This document shows, one piece after another, positions 22,982 through 35,060 of a DNA stretch of 64,000 bases. How positions within the stretch are numbered: the stretch's first letter is position 1; each line of letters starts with the position of its first letter. Below the pieces are notes generated by a model. That model was given only the letters and a program-made list of their open reading frames with translations, made no database searches and was not told where the DNA came from. The position numbers and the translations under genes were made by a program. Where the stretch lies: the NCBI GenBank assembly GCA_020809705.1, contig CP085832.1:4216001-4280000 (forward strand). The letters are read 5' to 3'. This DNA is from Calonectria ilicicola (lineage: Eukaryota > Ascomycota > Sordariomycetes > Hypocreales > Nectriaceae).

Positions 22982-24717
22982 ATGATGGATAGTCAACAAT
23001 CCGACACAAAAAGTGAGAAATATGCAACAAGTCAAACTGTCCATGAGAATGAGAATGGCACCGCCATTCACAAAGATAATCTTGAGTATTCTGAAGATTG
23101 CATCAAGTATATCGCGTCTGGGCTGAGTGTCGACGATGCTCACTTCCTCGCATCGGTTTCAGTCGAAGAGCAGGATCGTATCTTCCGCAAAGTTGACTGG
23201 CGCTTGGTTCCATACTTGGGCGTTCTTTATTTGATCGCGCACCTTGACAGAGCGAACATCGGCAATGCCAAAATTGAAGGGCTTGAAGCCAGTCTTGGGA
23301 TGTCTGATGTCGATTATAACATTGCTGTCGCAATATTTTTCATCCCCTACGTACTCTGCGAGGTTCCCAGCAACCTTATTCTGTCTAAATTCACCCGTCC
23401 AAGTTGGTACATGGGAGTTCTAGTACGTATCTCCAACACCTTCTTCAGACAGAGATCTTATAATAATATTACCTTACAGGTTGTTTCTTGGGGAATTGTC
23501 ATGACCACGTGTGGGGTTGTTAAGAACCTTAATGGTCTAATCGCAACGAGATTCATGCTTGGTCTTCTTGAGTAAGTGAATCATTTCCATCATCTGGGTA
23601 TTAATCCTTTGACTGTACATTTCTAATGTGATAAAAAAACAGGTCAGGCTTCTTTCCTGGCGCAATTTGGCTCTCCAGCCAATGGTACCCGCCGCATAAA
23701 TCTCAAGGACGAATGGCCCTGTTTTATATGGCTAGCGCCCTAGCAGGCGCATTTTCTGGGCTGTTGGCGGCCGCAATCGCAAAGATGGATGGTGTTGGTG
23801 GTTATGAAGGTTGGCGATGGATCTTCCTCATCGAAGGTCTTGCATCTGTACTCGCCGGTGCACTCACCTTCTTTCTGCTACCGGATACACCGAAACTATC
23901 TAAATGGCTGACGCCTGAAGAGGCTCGATTTTTGGAATGCATGCATCGAGCTACACGTGGTAGTAAGGCGAAAGTTGAAGAAGAGCCGGGAAGCACAGGA
24001 AAGAAGTGTTTCAAATGGGGTATCTTATGGAGTGTGGTCAAAGATTGGCAATTGTATCTTCAGGCAATGGTCATGGCGTCCAACTCAGTTCCAAATTATG
24101 CTCTCAAAGTCACCATGCCACAAATTATCCGGAATATGGGCTTTACCTCGCAGACGTCTCAACTTCTCACGGCACCACCCTACATATTTGGTGCAATTTC
24201 TGCTGTCGTCGCTTCCTTTTACGCTGATCGTTTCACTTGGCGTATGCCATTCATTGTGGCATCTCAATCACTACTCATCATTGCCTATGCGGTGCTTTTC
24301 GTTAAAGCAGACGACATTGCTGACAACGTGGCTGTCTGTTACTTCTGTGTTTTCCTGGCCTGCATCGGAATCTATCCAATCATTCCTGGGTGCTTGGCCT
24401 GGACGATAAATAATCTTGCTGCAGCTGAAAAGAGGGCCATGGGAATAGCATTTATGATGTGCATGGGGAACAGCGGAGGTCTCGTAGGAAGCTTCATATT
24501 TCTCGACAAGGAGAAGCCAAAGTATCCTACCGGATTTGGTGGATCATTAGCATTTGCCGCATCAGGTATGATGTGTGCATTGACATTGGAGCTTTTATAC
24601 TATAGGTCCAACCAACAGAAAGCAAAGCTCACTGAGGAGGAAGTACATGCAAAATTCACTCAGGAACAGCTTTACAAGATGGGGGATCGCTCACCACTAT
24701 TCAAATATGGACTGTAA
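22982..24717 (+). CDS. MFS transporter, Dal5/allantoate permease family (second copy)
   Basis: Twelve-helix carboxylate/anion symporter of 535 residues. Exons are 22982-23422, 23480-23571 and 23643-24717, phases consistent. The long hydrophilic N-terminus is followed by LVPYLGVLYLIAHLDRANIG, FFIPYVLCEVPSNLILSK, SGFFPGAIWL and YPIIPGCLAWTINN. It is a clear paralogue of the MFS gene at 14428, sharing the loop sequence AKMDGVGGYEGWRWIFL and the C-terminal tail SPLFKY. Intron positions differ only partly. It is divergent from D-2-hydroxyglutarate dehydrogenase, with cluster B motifs in the shared promoter. It probably imports the cluster B substrate (an amino or keto dicarboxylate); the real substrate is unknown. 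Confidence 0.92.
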
Positions 24718-25939
24718 GGTGCTACAGACCGGTTAGTGGTTAGGCTTTACTCCTAGAGAGGCTTTCGATTCAAACTCAACCTCCAGAGTCTTCATTGTCA
24801 ACAGTTTCTCAGTTCTTCATGGGAGTTGCTTGATTAGCTTCTATACAGAACTGATAAATATTCTGGATTTTATTATATTCATAAGCACCCAACGATGCAC
24901 AAACCAGTTATACCATCTTCTCTTGCATATACCGATGAAACTACTCCGTGTTTCATAAATTTGTCTATGTGTGATTTTACTGCATCCAGATTTAGGGTCT
25001 TCCAGTTGAAGTGAGCTTGCACATTCTCTGGACAGTTCATGTTTCGCAATGCAGTATTCTTCACTGTAGCAGCGCAGTAAATAGATGATTAAAACTCCTT
25101 GTTCCTTAACAAGGGGAATTTCTCACAGAGGCGTTGAATATATGCAACTGCTCCAGTTCCACCTGTAACTTCGGGTACGGTCCGGACCATATAACCCAGG
25201 TTTTCGACATGATCAATATGAAAGCCAGTTCGCCTTTCTGTGGAGGTTGATAATCTCCCGAGCTCAATGATGTCGTAATAGTTGCTTTTGCCAAATCAAG
25301 CGACTTCTCAATAAGCGATATCAAAATTAGACGGATTTCGGCATAGAAGTGAAAGCATTCTAGGGTTATTGACCAAGTAATTAAGAAAGATCATTAAGAC
25401 TTACATTTTGGGACTTTGCTCCATCAATCAGGTTTTCATCTCTGTAATCAGATGTCACATGCTCTCGTTGGAACATCCCAACGCTTTACCATGCTCTTAC
25501 GCACTTGGCCTTTCCATTTCATAGCCTTACTTTTTCTCTTGTCTTCATTTTCCCACCCTTTTCGCTCTGGTTTATTGAGAGTATACTTCTCATAGGGACC
25601 ATTCTAACAAGGACAGGGCGGGTATCATTTTGGCATCCATGTGAGTGGATCTCCTCCAGCCCATGGCTCAAGTTTTTGATTATTTTATCGCGAAAAAGGA
25701 AGACATAACTAATTTTTTATTATTCGCCTACATTTCCGAAATTTTGCCCCAATGATATTGACACTTGGACCAAACGAAAATAACTGATACTCGCTTGAGG
25801 TGGGTTATTCCCACTCCCCTCCTAGTGCTAAGCAGAGTGTGATTGGACTTCTTACGCTATATTGGAAACGATTTGTAAATTTCTATGTCACAAATAAAAG
25901 TCTCAAGCTATGAAAAATATACTTTCTGCTATGAGATTC
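24718..25939. other. intergenic, with a doubtful coding remnant
   Basis: Between the convergent ends of the MFS and aminotransferase genes. Apart from the weak locus at 24882-25478 nothing is seen. Confidence 0.4.
24882..25478 (-). pseudogene. possible gene remnant, unrecognised
   Basis: Minus-strand pieces look coding but do not join into one frame. An ATG near 25478 opens MFQREHVTSDYRDENLIDG and ends at a good GTAAGT donor near 25400. Further on, one frame reads TGGTGAVAYIQRL and another TTSLSSGDYQPPQKGELAF. A last piece near 24879-25064 reads NCPENVQAHFNWKTLNLDAV. No domain is recognised. It is either a small gene with introns I cannot resolve or a decayed copy. Confidence 0.2.
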
Positions 25940-27224
25940 TCAGCTACTTTCCTCCCCTTCAATGACGTGAGCCCAGATATGATCTTCGTTTCCGAATTGG
26001 ATATTTTCTAGCCATGTTTTAATCTGAGCTCTATAGCTGAGACCTTTATCATTCGCTAAAGCGATATCCATATTCACTCCCTCATTACGAATAGTTGTGA
26101 CCGCCGTGATAAAATACTATACAATGTCAGAATATGTGGATTTCGACCCAATGGTCCGTTCTTAAATAACTTACCGCTGTGCCTGTGACAAAAGCTTCGA
26201 TCAACCGACCTTGTCTCCAAGCTTGCTCAATTTCATCGAACGTGACATCTCGTTCTACAACTTCAAGAGGTGGGAGCCCGCTGACAGATTCCGTAAATCT
26301 AGATCGGGACAGGTCTAGAACACTTTTTCTAGTGATGCCGTTGAGAATGAGCTTGCTATCGAGACTTGGGGTGATGAGTTCATTGCGGCCCGTTATTTCG
26401 GATGTCCAGACTAGAAATAAATTGCTGGCGCCAGCCTCCGTTACAGTACGCTTAGGACCGAAAAGCCATAGAATTTGATCAAAGCCCTGGTCTGTAGCAG
26501 CGCGATGAGCCTCCAAAGATGGACCATAATTTGCCCCCAATTTGGCGAATCCGAAGCCTCCCGGCCAAGCCCGAGTCGAATCAGGAGGCGATGTTAACAG
26601 CTTCAGACCGCAAGGCTTACCAGATTCTGTCTGAGACAAATTCTTGTAAGGTGTTGCAATCACCAGTAGCAACGCCTCGTCGGGTATCTTGTATCCGAGC
26701 TTTTTACCAGTTCCAATGATTGCGGGCCGAATGTAGAGGAAGTGCCCGGGTCGGTCCTTGGGAAGCCAGCCTGTTCTTGGTTACATATGATTTTTCAGAG
26801 AGTTAGTATGTGGACGAAGCTTACGTGGGCCATCAATTTGCAATAACCTTGAGATCATGTCCTTCAGTTTGTCCGGAGGAAACTGGGGCAAGGAGCCTCT
26901 CTCAGCGCTCATGGCGAGTCGATCACCATTTAGATCTGGGCGAAAGAGTCGCAATTTACCATCATATCCTCTGTAAACCTTTAACCCCTCAAAACATTCG
27001 GTGGCATAATGAAGACATGAAGCAGTGGGAGAAATTGAAATATCTCCAAACGGGCGTACCTCCGGGGTCTCCCACCCAGCGAGTGCGGTCCATTTAACTA
27101 TCAGAATGTGGTCGGTGTTGGGAAGAACAAGATATTCAAGTGAATTTGGCACCGGAACCTCAGTTAAATTCGTTGATTTGACAACTTGGATATCGAATCC
27201 ATTGATGCTGCCCAAGGATCCCAT
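25940..27224 (-). CDS. class IV PLP aminotransferase (branched-chain aminotransferase-like)
   Basis: PLP enzyme that exchanges an amino group between an amino acid and 2-oxoglutarate. Exons 26825-27224, 26175-26770 and 25940-26116 give 390 residues. The last exon adds YFITAVTTIRNEGVNMDIA, and the splices are GTAAGC..ACAG and GTAAGT..ATAG. Family features: HYATECFEGLKVYRG, LYIRPAIIGTG, the PLP-lysine segment FGFAKLGANYGPSLEA, TEAGASNLF and LILNGITRKSVLDL. No mitochondrial presequence is seen, so it is probably cytosolic. It is divergent from the HglS-like gene and shares a promoter with two ATGTCCG words. Branched-chain enzymes use Leu, Ile and Val. Next to a 2-oxoadipate dioxygenase, a 2-aminoadipate aminotransferase role is the more attractive inference. 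Confidence 0.92.
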
Positions 27225-27777
27225 GTTCGTGGATTTTGTTAGGTTCCAATAATAAAAAGAGCAAAAGTATATGGGTAAGTAACCAATTAATTTGTACCAG
27301 ACTTTCTAGATCAAAGAAGAGATTACTTAACCTTACATCGTTTTAAATAACTTAAGAATTAATTTCACTGCTATACTGCCAGCGGATATTGACGGGGATC
27401 AATTTGCGCCAGCACAGCAAAAGCCAAAAGGTGGAAGAAGCATCAAAATTTCGGATATGCAGATCCGCATCAGTTCGGACTTTCCTTCAACCACCATCTT
27501 AGCCAAAACCCGGAACCCCAATGTCCGTTCTCTCGGCCATAATGTCCGATCAACTACTCCAGTGTGTGAACATCATACGAGAGCCAAGAGCTAAGGCAAC
27601 CGAAATAACCCGGCGGATTGGATCTACCAGAATTCCCAATTAAATTTAATCTTCGCTGTAAATTCTGCAAAATGTCTGGTTCAAAATCACAGGTCTTCAT
27701 CATTCATCATTTCTTGTGAGAAGTACCGCTATTGTTACCATAAGCCCAGTCTCCTTGTCTTGCATTTGCTAGCAATC
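27225..27777. promoter_or_regulatory. divergent promoter aminotransferase/HglS with ATGTCCG sites
   Basis: ATGTCCGT at 27521-27528 and ATGTCCGA at 27542-27549, 21 bases apart. TTCGGACTTT (near 27474) and ATGTCTGG (near 27672) are weaker relatives. No gene lies in the interval. Confidence 0.5.
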
Positions 27778-29130
27778 ATGTCAACTGCATCGAAATATGT
27801 CTCCTCAGACGAAATACGAGCCCTACTCGCGTCAGCTTTATCTGAAATGTATCGTCGCGAGGTTCCTCAGTATGGTACACTTTTAGAGTTGGTGTCAGAG
27901 ATCAACCAACGTGCTGGTGCAAACATTACCCAAGATAACCAACACCGGTTTGAAGTGGAACGCCATGGCGCAATCCGGTTGGGCACAGCTGATGAGTTGA
28001 ATATGATGCGAAAAATGTTCGCCATAATGGGCATGCAGCCCGTGGGATATTATGATCTGACTGTTGCCGGTCTACCTGTACATGCGACTTGTTTTCGGCC
28101 TTTGACTAAGGAGTCTCTGGCTATCAATCCATTCCGGGTCTTCACATCTCTCTTACGGCTTGATCTGGTGGAGGACCAATCGCTTCGGGCCCGAGCTGAA
28201 AAAATCCTTTCCAAACGACGCATCTTCACCCCGCGTTGTATCGAAATGATCGATCAATTTCAATCGGCAAATTCCTTACCTAAGTCAATTGCTCAAGAGT
28301 TCGTGGAGGAAGCTCTTGAAACTTTCCGATGGCATAAATCATCGACAGTTGATATGGCGACCTACAGGGATCTCCAAAATGCCCATCCCCTGATTGCCGA
28401 TGTTGTGTGCTTCAGGGGACCTCATATCAATCATCTTACACCTAGGGTAGTCGACATCGAAGCCGCCCAAGTTGAGATGAAAAGACGCGGGCTGCAGGCT
28501 AAATTGGAGATCGAAGGGCCACCGCGAGAGTCATGTGCCATTTTACTGCGCCAGACCAGCTTTCTAGCCTTGGAAGAACAAATTGCTTTCTCAGACGGCG
28601 CTGAAGTGGGTGGTAAACACAAAGCCCGCTTTGGTGAGATTGAGCAGAGGGGAGCTGCTTTGACAGAGAAGGGGCGTTTTATCTATGATGAGTTAATACA
28701 TGAACTACGACAAGCCTCTTTGATTGGCGACCTGCCACTGAAAAAGGATATTATTAATAAGTTTGTTGCAGCTTTCCCTAGTGATCTGCCTACACTTCAC
28801 CGAGAAGGCTTGGCCTATTTTACATACCACGTCAACCAAGCTGGATACGACAAAATGCAAACTTGGGGCCAGGAGGATGTTGATTCCTTGATCCTAGCAG
28901 GCATTTTAGACTTGGAGCCGATTACATATGAGGACTTTTTGCCAGTCAGTGCAGCTGGAATTTTCCACTCTAATATCGGTGACGAGAGCGAGGGGAATTC
29001 GACAGGTGGTGACCGGGCTGGTTTTCAGAAAGCACTTGGATGCAGTGTTGAAAACGAGTTCAAGCTCTACGAAAAAATGCAACAAAGCTCCTTGAAAAGC
29101 TGCTTGGCACAGCTTGCCAGAGCTCATTAG
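27778..29130 (+). CDS. 2-oxoadipate dioxygenase/decarboxylase (HglS/YdcJ, DUF1338)
   Basis: Fe(II) enzyme of the DUF1338/HglS family, which converts 2-oxoadipate plus oxygen to D-2-hydroxyglutarate and CO2. Single exon, 450 residues from ATG 27778. Near-textbook motifs: ERHGAIRLGT (His63, Arg67), MGMQPVGYYDLTVAGLPVH, NPFRVFTSLLRLDL, ETFRWH, DVVCFRGPHINHLTPR (His216/His219), IEGPPRESCAILLRQTSF and ARFGEIEQRG (Glu287). His63, His219 and Glu287 fit the family's metal triad. The known bacterial partner is D-2-hydroxyglutarate dehydrogenase, which is encoded 6 kb upstream here. It is divergent from the aminotransferase that could supply 2-oxoadipate. Plant and bacterial homologues act in lysine breakdown. 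No targeting peptide is visible. The family call is secure; the substrate is inferred by homology. Confidence 0.95.
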   Translation: MSTASKYVSSDEIRALLASALSEMYRREVPQYGTLLELVSEINQRAGANITQDNQHRFEVERHGAIRLGTADELNMMRKMFAIMGMQPVGYYDLTVAGLPVHATCFRPLTKESLAINPFRVFTSLLRLDLVEDQSLRARAEKILSKRRIFTPRCIEMIDQFQSANSLPKSIAQEFVEEALETFRWHKSSTVDMATYRDLQNAHPLIADVVCFRGPHINHLTPRVVDIEAAQVEMKRRGLQAKLEIEGPPRESCAILLRQTSFLALEEQIAFSDGAEVGGKHKARFGEIEQRGAALTEKGRFIYDELIHELRQASLIGDLPLKKDIINKFVAAFPSDLPTLHREGLAYFTYHVNQAGYDKMQTWGQEDVDSLILAGILDLEPITYEDFLPVSAAGIFHSNIGDESEGNSTGGDRAGFQKALGCSVENEFKLYEKMQQSSLKSCLAQLARAH

Positions 29131-29269
29131 AAATAGTGGAAGAATGGCTGAATGAGACGTAACAGTTGAGGGAAATTGATTTCATCTGCTATCGTTTGCC
29201 ATGTCTTTTGGTGCCCCATGTGGAGTTAATCTGGTAAACGGCGACTTAGCAGGCTCAAGACATCCCTGT

Positions 29270-29537
29270 CTTGGGGGGATTGTCCGTCTAGTTGTTTGGA
29301 AATGGATCTTTGGGCTGCCCATTACTAAATGCTAAACATTCAAAAACCCCGCATAAAAATTTAGTATGATATAAATTTTAAAAGATGAAAATTGATACGT
29401 TCAATAAATCTCCGTCTTGGGAGGATTGTACAACTAGTTTTTTGGAGATGGATGTTTGGGCTGCCCATCACCAAGTACTGAACATTCAAAAACACCACAT
29501 AAGGATTTGGTTTGATATGAGTTGTATAAAGATGAAA
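29270..29537 (+). repeat. imperfect tandem duplication of about 121 bases
   Basis: Copy 1 (29270-29390) and copy 2 (29416-29536) share CTTGGGNGGATTGT, GGATNTTTGGGCTGCCCAT, AACATTCAAAAAC and AAAGATGAAA in the same order and spacing. The offset is 146 bases. Located between the convergent 3' ends of HglS and the racemase. Confidence 0.75.
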
Positions 29538-29562
29538 GTCCATCTACAACTATGGTCTATGG

Positions 29563-30261
29563 TTACTTTAACGCTAGATCTACAGCGGCCTGTGCATGGG
29601 CAAAGGTAGTATCGATGATAGGAACCGAGCTATCTTCCTCCTTTACCAGCATCCCGAACTCAGTGCACCCAAGGATAATGACCTCGGCTCCTCGCGCAAT
29701 CAAATCATCTATAGCAGCCTTGAACTTTTTTCTAGTTTCAGGCAAGAAAATATTCTTGGCAAACTCTTGGTAGAGAGCATTGTGCACATTTTGCTGATGC
29801 TCGCCCTCCGCGATCAACACGCCTAGTCCATACTTCTCCTTCAGGCGACCAACAAAATATGTTCCAGTCATCGTATATCGACTACCTAGAAGCCCAACTG
29901 TTTTGACTCCGAGTTCCAAGGCCTTTGTAGCGGCGGGGTCGACAATGTGGAGTAGAGGCAAGTCCACATTTTGAATCACATACTCGTCGACAGTATGGAC
30001 AGTGTTGCACGCTATGAGGAAGAAGTCTGCGCCTGCAGCCTTAAGTTTGTTGCCTTCCTCGACGAGTAATTTTCCGACTTCATCCCAATTTCCCTCTGAT
30101 TGGGCCTTTTCGAAGAGGGCGAAGTCAGTTTGGGTGATGATCAGATTGGGTGTGTTTATGCCATTGCTATCAATGCGTTCCCTGACGTAGGTATTGAGTA
30201 ACTTGTAGTAGACCACTGTGCTCGGCCAAGCTACGCCTCCAATGACTCCGATGGTTTTCAT
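29563..30261 (-). CDS. aspartate/glutamate-type racemase (cofactor-independent)
   Basis: Single-exon protein of 232 residues in the Asp/Glu/hydantoin racemase superfamily. The start MKTIGVIGGVAWPSTVVYY is the first beta strand and loop. The two catalytic Cys sit in IACNTVHT (Cys85) and ILGCTEFG (Cys199), the two-base arrangement of PLP-independent racemases. Length matches bacterial YgeA-like broad-specificity racemases, and intronless structure adds to a bacterial flavour, though this alone does not prove transfer. It is divergent from the glutamate dehydrogenase gene. In cluster B it may interconvert D- and L-forms of an amino acid (for example aminoadipate or lysine), letting a D-isomer enter the pathway. 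Substrate cannot be read from sequence. Confidence 0.9.
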   Translation of the reverse strand: MKTIGVIGGVAWPSTVVYYKLLNTYVRERIDSNGINTPNLIITQTDFALFEKAQSEGNWDEVGKLLVEEGNKLKAAGADFFLIACNTVHTVDEYVIQNVDLPLLHIVDPAATKALELGVKTVGLLGSRYTMTGTYFVGRLKEKYGLGVLIAEGEHQQNVHNALYQEFAKNIFLPETRKKFKAAIDDLIARGAEVIILGCTEFGMLVKEEDSSVPIIDTTFAHAQAAVDLALK

Positions 30262-30761
30262 TTTGGTCTGCGCCAGAGGGATGTGGTCAACTTGCGAAAT
30301 TCAAAACAAAGGCAGAAAAGGGCATGTCTTACATTGGAAGATGTTCCTGTATTTTCACAAGCGTGGTAAATCTTGACAGAATCAAGAAGTGGCGAAATAA
30401 GCTGTGATGATGAACACACAAATTTGCCTCCAGTCTCGCATGTTATGCCCTTTTTTAATACTTGACGATTTATCCGACCTAGTGTGGGTCAGAATTCCTC
30501 AGGAGTCAGGATAGTGTGTTTGGATAATTGGGGCACTTCCGCTCCGCATATTTCGGAAGTTGAATTTGCGGCCAGCCCAAGTGACGGCAAATAAGTCCGT
30601 CCTCGACACTCGGCTTCATCTGCAAGTCCGGCCCCATTCGGACAACCAAGTGCCTTCCGGTCATGATGAGCTGAGTGGCATTCTTCCATATACAAAACAG
30701 ATTTTAATGCCATTGAGATTTGACGCATGGTTAGTGTTCTGTGATCTGCATCTGGAATACA
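30262..30761. promoter_or_regulatory. divergent promoter racemase/GDH with degenerate CGGAC sites
   Basis: AAGTCCGG at 30624-30631 and TCGGACA at 30638-30644 form an inverted pair, and AAGTCCGT lies near 30593. These are weaker matches to the cluster B word. No gene is seen. Confidence 0.4.
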
Positions 30762-32315
<1,554 letters not shown>

Positions 32316-32642
32316 ACAGTGCGCCATTGCCATTGTATGAGGAGCCTGTACCTAGTTAAATTGCGTGTGGACCAGCCTTCCGTCAGTGGACGTTAGCACG
32401 CCGCTGTTGAAGCCTCTACCCGCATCAGGTCTAGCCCCTCTGGGGCATACCCCACACACACGCTGTCTCGACCTACATAACATAACTGATAATCTCTCGC
32501 CACCGGCAAAAGCCTGTGTCCGTGATCCCTTGGTTAGTGCTCTCTGGAGCCATCCACCTTGCAGACTCTTCTTCCCAGGCTCCGGCGTGAGTGACATCGC
32601 CCAAAAATATATCAGAGGCTGGTGTGTTTTGTAAACTGCAAC

Positions 32643-35060
32643 ATGGCCACCCGTGCGTCATCCCACGGGCCTCCGCCAAATCGAACACCGAGGGCCCGGG
32701 ATACGTGTAGAACCTGTGTCGGCTGTCGTCGCAAGAAGGTAATACAGATATCCCCGCATGTATAACCTCCCCATATTGCGGCCGCTTACTTACAAGCCAT
32801 GACCGCTTAGGTGAAATGCGATAGTCGACGGCCAAGATGCAGTCATTGTCGCAACAGAGACGCCATCTGTGAATATCCTCAAGATGCCAGGCGGACCGCG
32901 GTGCGTCCCCGGAAAGAAGTCATCACAAGCCTAGAAACTGAAGTGCAGATGCTACGACGACGCCTTCGCCATTCCGGACAGCCAGAGCAGCAAAATCATT
33001 CCAACAAGTCACCCCTTCACGGCAGCCCTGTTGATGACCAAACCACCGCTATTGATGTTGACGATGGCTCAGGAATCCACGTCGCCTCAGCTTCCACAGA
33101 ACTCCAAGAGCGTGACCGAAACCACCTACCCTCAAACACTCCCTCGGGACCAATTGACATTGTCGGTGAACATAATGATCAAAGCTTCCTCTCGCCCGAC
33201 CCAACCCCCGATGCCGATGAGATTGAGCAATACTCGCTCCCCCTATACGGCGCTACGAGTCTGCTGGACCGTCATTCTCCCGCTATGCATTCTACCAAGT
33301 CTAACCGCACAGCATCGGTGCGTGACAATCATTACGAGTCCAGGGATTCTGCCAAGCATTACCTTATTGCTCAAGCGGCGCTTGGTCGACAAGCAGAAAT
33401 GGCTCTGCGCTCAACCCCGAGTATTTACTCCCACATCGATTTTGACGGTGTTCCTCTGGACATGGCTTTGCATCTTTTGGACCTTCACTGGAACCGACAG
33501 CATCTCTCATACCTCCTGACATATAGGCCCGCAATCATGGACAGCTTAATAAACAACGGACCCTATGTAAACCGACTTCTTCTTAATGCCATCTATCTTC
33601 AAAGCAGCCTATACAGTGATCGCGCATTGTTGTGCGCCGATCCCAAAGACCCGCAAACCAAAGGCATTGCCTTTTATGACAGATTCAAAAGTTTGCTGGC
33701 TTACCACATCGACGAGCCTACTGTTCCAACAGTAGTTGCACTGCTGACCTGCGGAGCTTGTCTTGTGCCCCGAGGCAAACAGAGCGCAGGCTGGGGGTAC
33801 TGTGGCCTTGCTTACAGGATGATATTGGACCTGGGTTGTCACCTAGACCCGGAAGAACTGTCACAGAGGGGATCCAGTCCTGTAATCACGGCAACTGACA
33901 AAGAAATGCGAAAGAGGCTTTATTGGGGCGCCTACGTCGGAGACAAGCTACAATCGCTATTCCTAGGTCGACCTCCCGCCCTTGACGAAGCTATTGGCAA
34001 TGTACCGCTGGATTATTATGACAGCTTTGAAGAAATGGAAGAGTGGAAACCTTATATAGATCCTCTTGCTGATCCAGTCGACAGCCCCCAATACCAAGGT
34101 CGACCTACATATGCCATTAGCACGTTCCGCTGCTTGGTGCATCTTTGCAAACTCGCAAGTCGAATTATAAAAGCATTTTACGCCTTTGATAGCCCAAAAC
34201 AAGCTCAGTCGACATTAGTCCAGGTAAGAAAAGACATTCGAGCGCAACTGGCAGCTTGGAAAGACCAAGTTCCTAGCTGGCTGTTGTTTACACCAGACTC
34301 GGACCCTACTCCTCCCCCTCATCAAATAACTCCCTAGTAAGAACACGCTCCACATCAGCCCTTGATTACATCCACATCTAGCCTAACATTATATGTAGTA
34401 CCCTCTACTGGACACTCGTTATTCTAGTTGAACATCCCTTCCTTGACCAAAACCATTTCCCATTTTCGCTCGATGAAGGAGACCAACGCCAAAGCAAAGA
34501 AACATGTATTCAAGCTGCTCTACAGATCTGGAAATTGTTAGAAGCCTATAAATCCTCCTTCACGCTTAGGCGTGCTCAATATGGAATTGCCTATGCCACC
34601 TACTGTGCAGTTCTCGTTATTCTTCGTCATACAGACCAAGATAGCGATGAGTATATTGAGTGTATACGCTTCTTCTGGTTTGCTCTTCTGGAATATCAAC
34701 GTGGATGCAGCTTTGGCTTAAAAAGACCTCTGAAACTGCTGAGGTCATTGATGCAACGCATACAACGAGTTACTCAAAGCATTAACATGGATCTCACCGG
34801 CGATGGCCAGCAAATGGGATCAACTCGTGGGTTTCAAGGTCGCATTGATTCCCTTTCATGTGCTAATTGAACCTTGTATAGGACTACAGACAGAGATTGG
34901 TGCGATGTTTAACCCGAATTTTCTCGGGGACGCGGGTGAGAACTTGGAATTTGACCAGAATTGGTCCGATCTGATCATGCAAGATGGATGTCTTGTCGAT
35001 GACATTGTATTTGGGGTTGCTAACGACAATATGTTTGGCCTGTTCACACAAAATCAATAA
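32643..35060 (+). CDS. Zn2Cys6 transcription factor (cluster B regulator candidate)
   Basis: Predicted nuclear regulator, 746 residues. Exons 32643-32738, 32811-34336, 34399-34838 and 34882-35060. The first intron splits the zinc cluster, which joins as CVGCRRKKVKCD then CSHCRNRDAIC (C-x2-C-x6-C-x6-C-x2-C-x6-C). A basic linker and a heptad stretch (SLETEVQMLRRRLRH) follow. The fungal-trans domain is seen in WGYCGLAYRMILDLGCHLDP, EMRKRLYWGAYVGDKLQSLF and LGRPPAL, closest in style to NirA-like factors. Introns 3 and 4 were placed to recover LYWTLVILVEHPFL and the acidic C-terminus EIGAMFNPNFLGD. It lies just downstream of GDH, at the edge of cluster B. Binding to the CGG-containing ATGTCCGG words is plausible but unproven. 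Confidence 0.88.
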
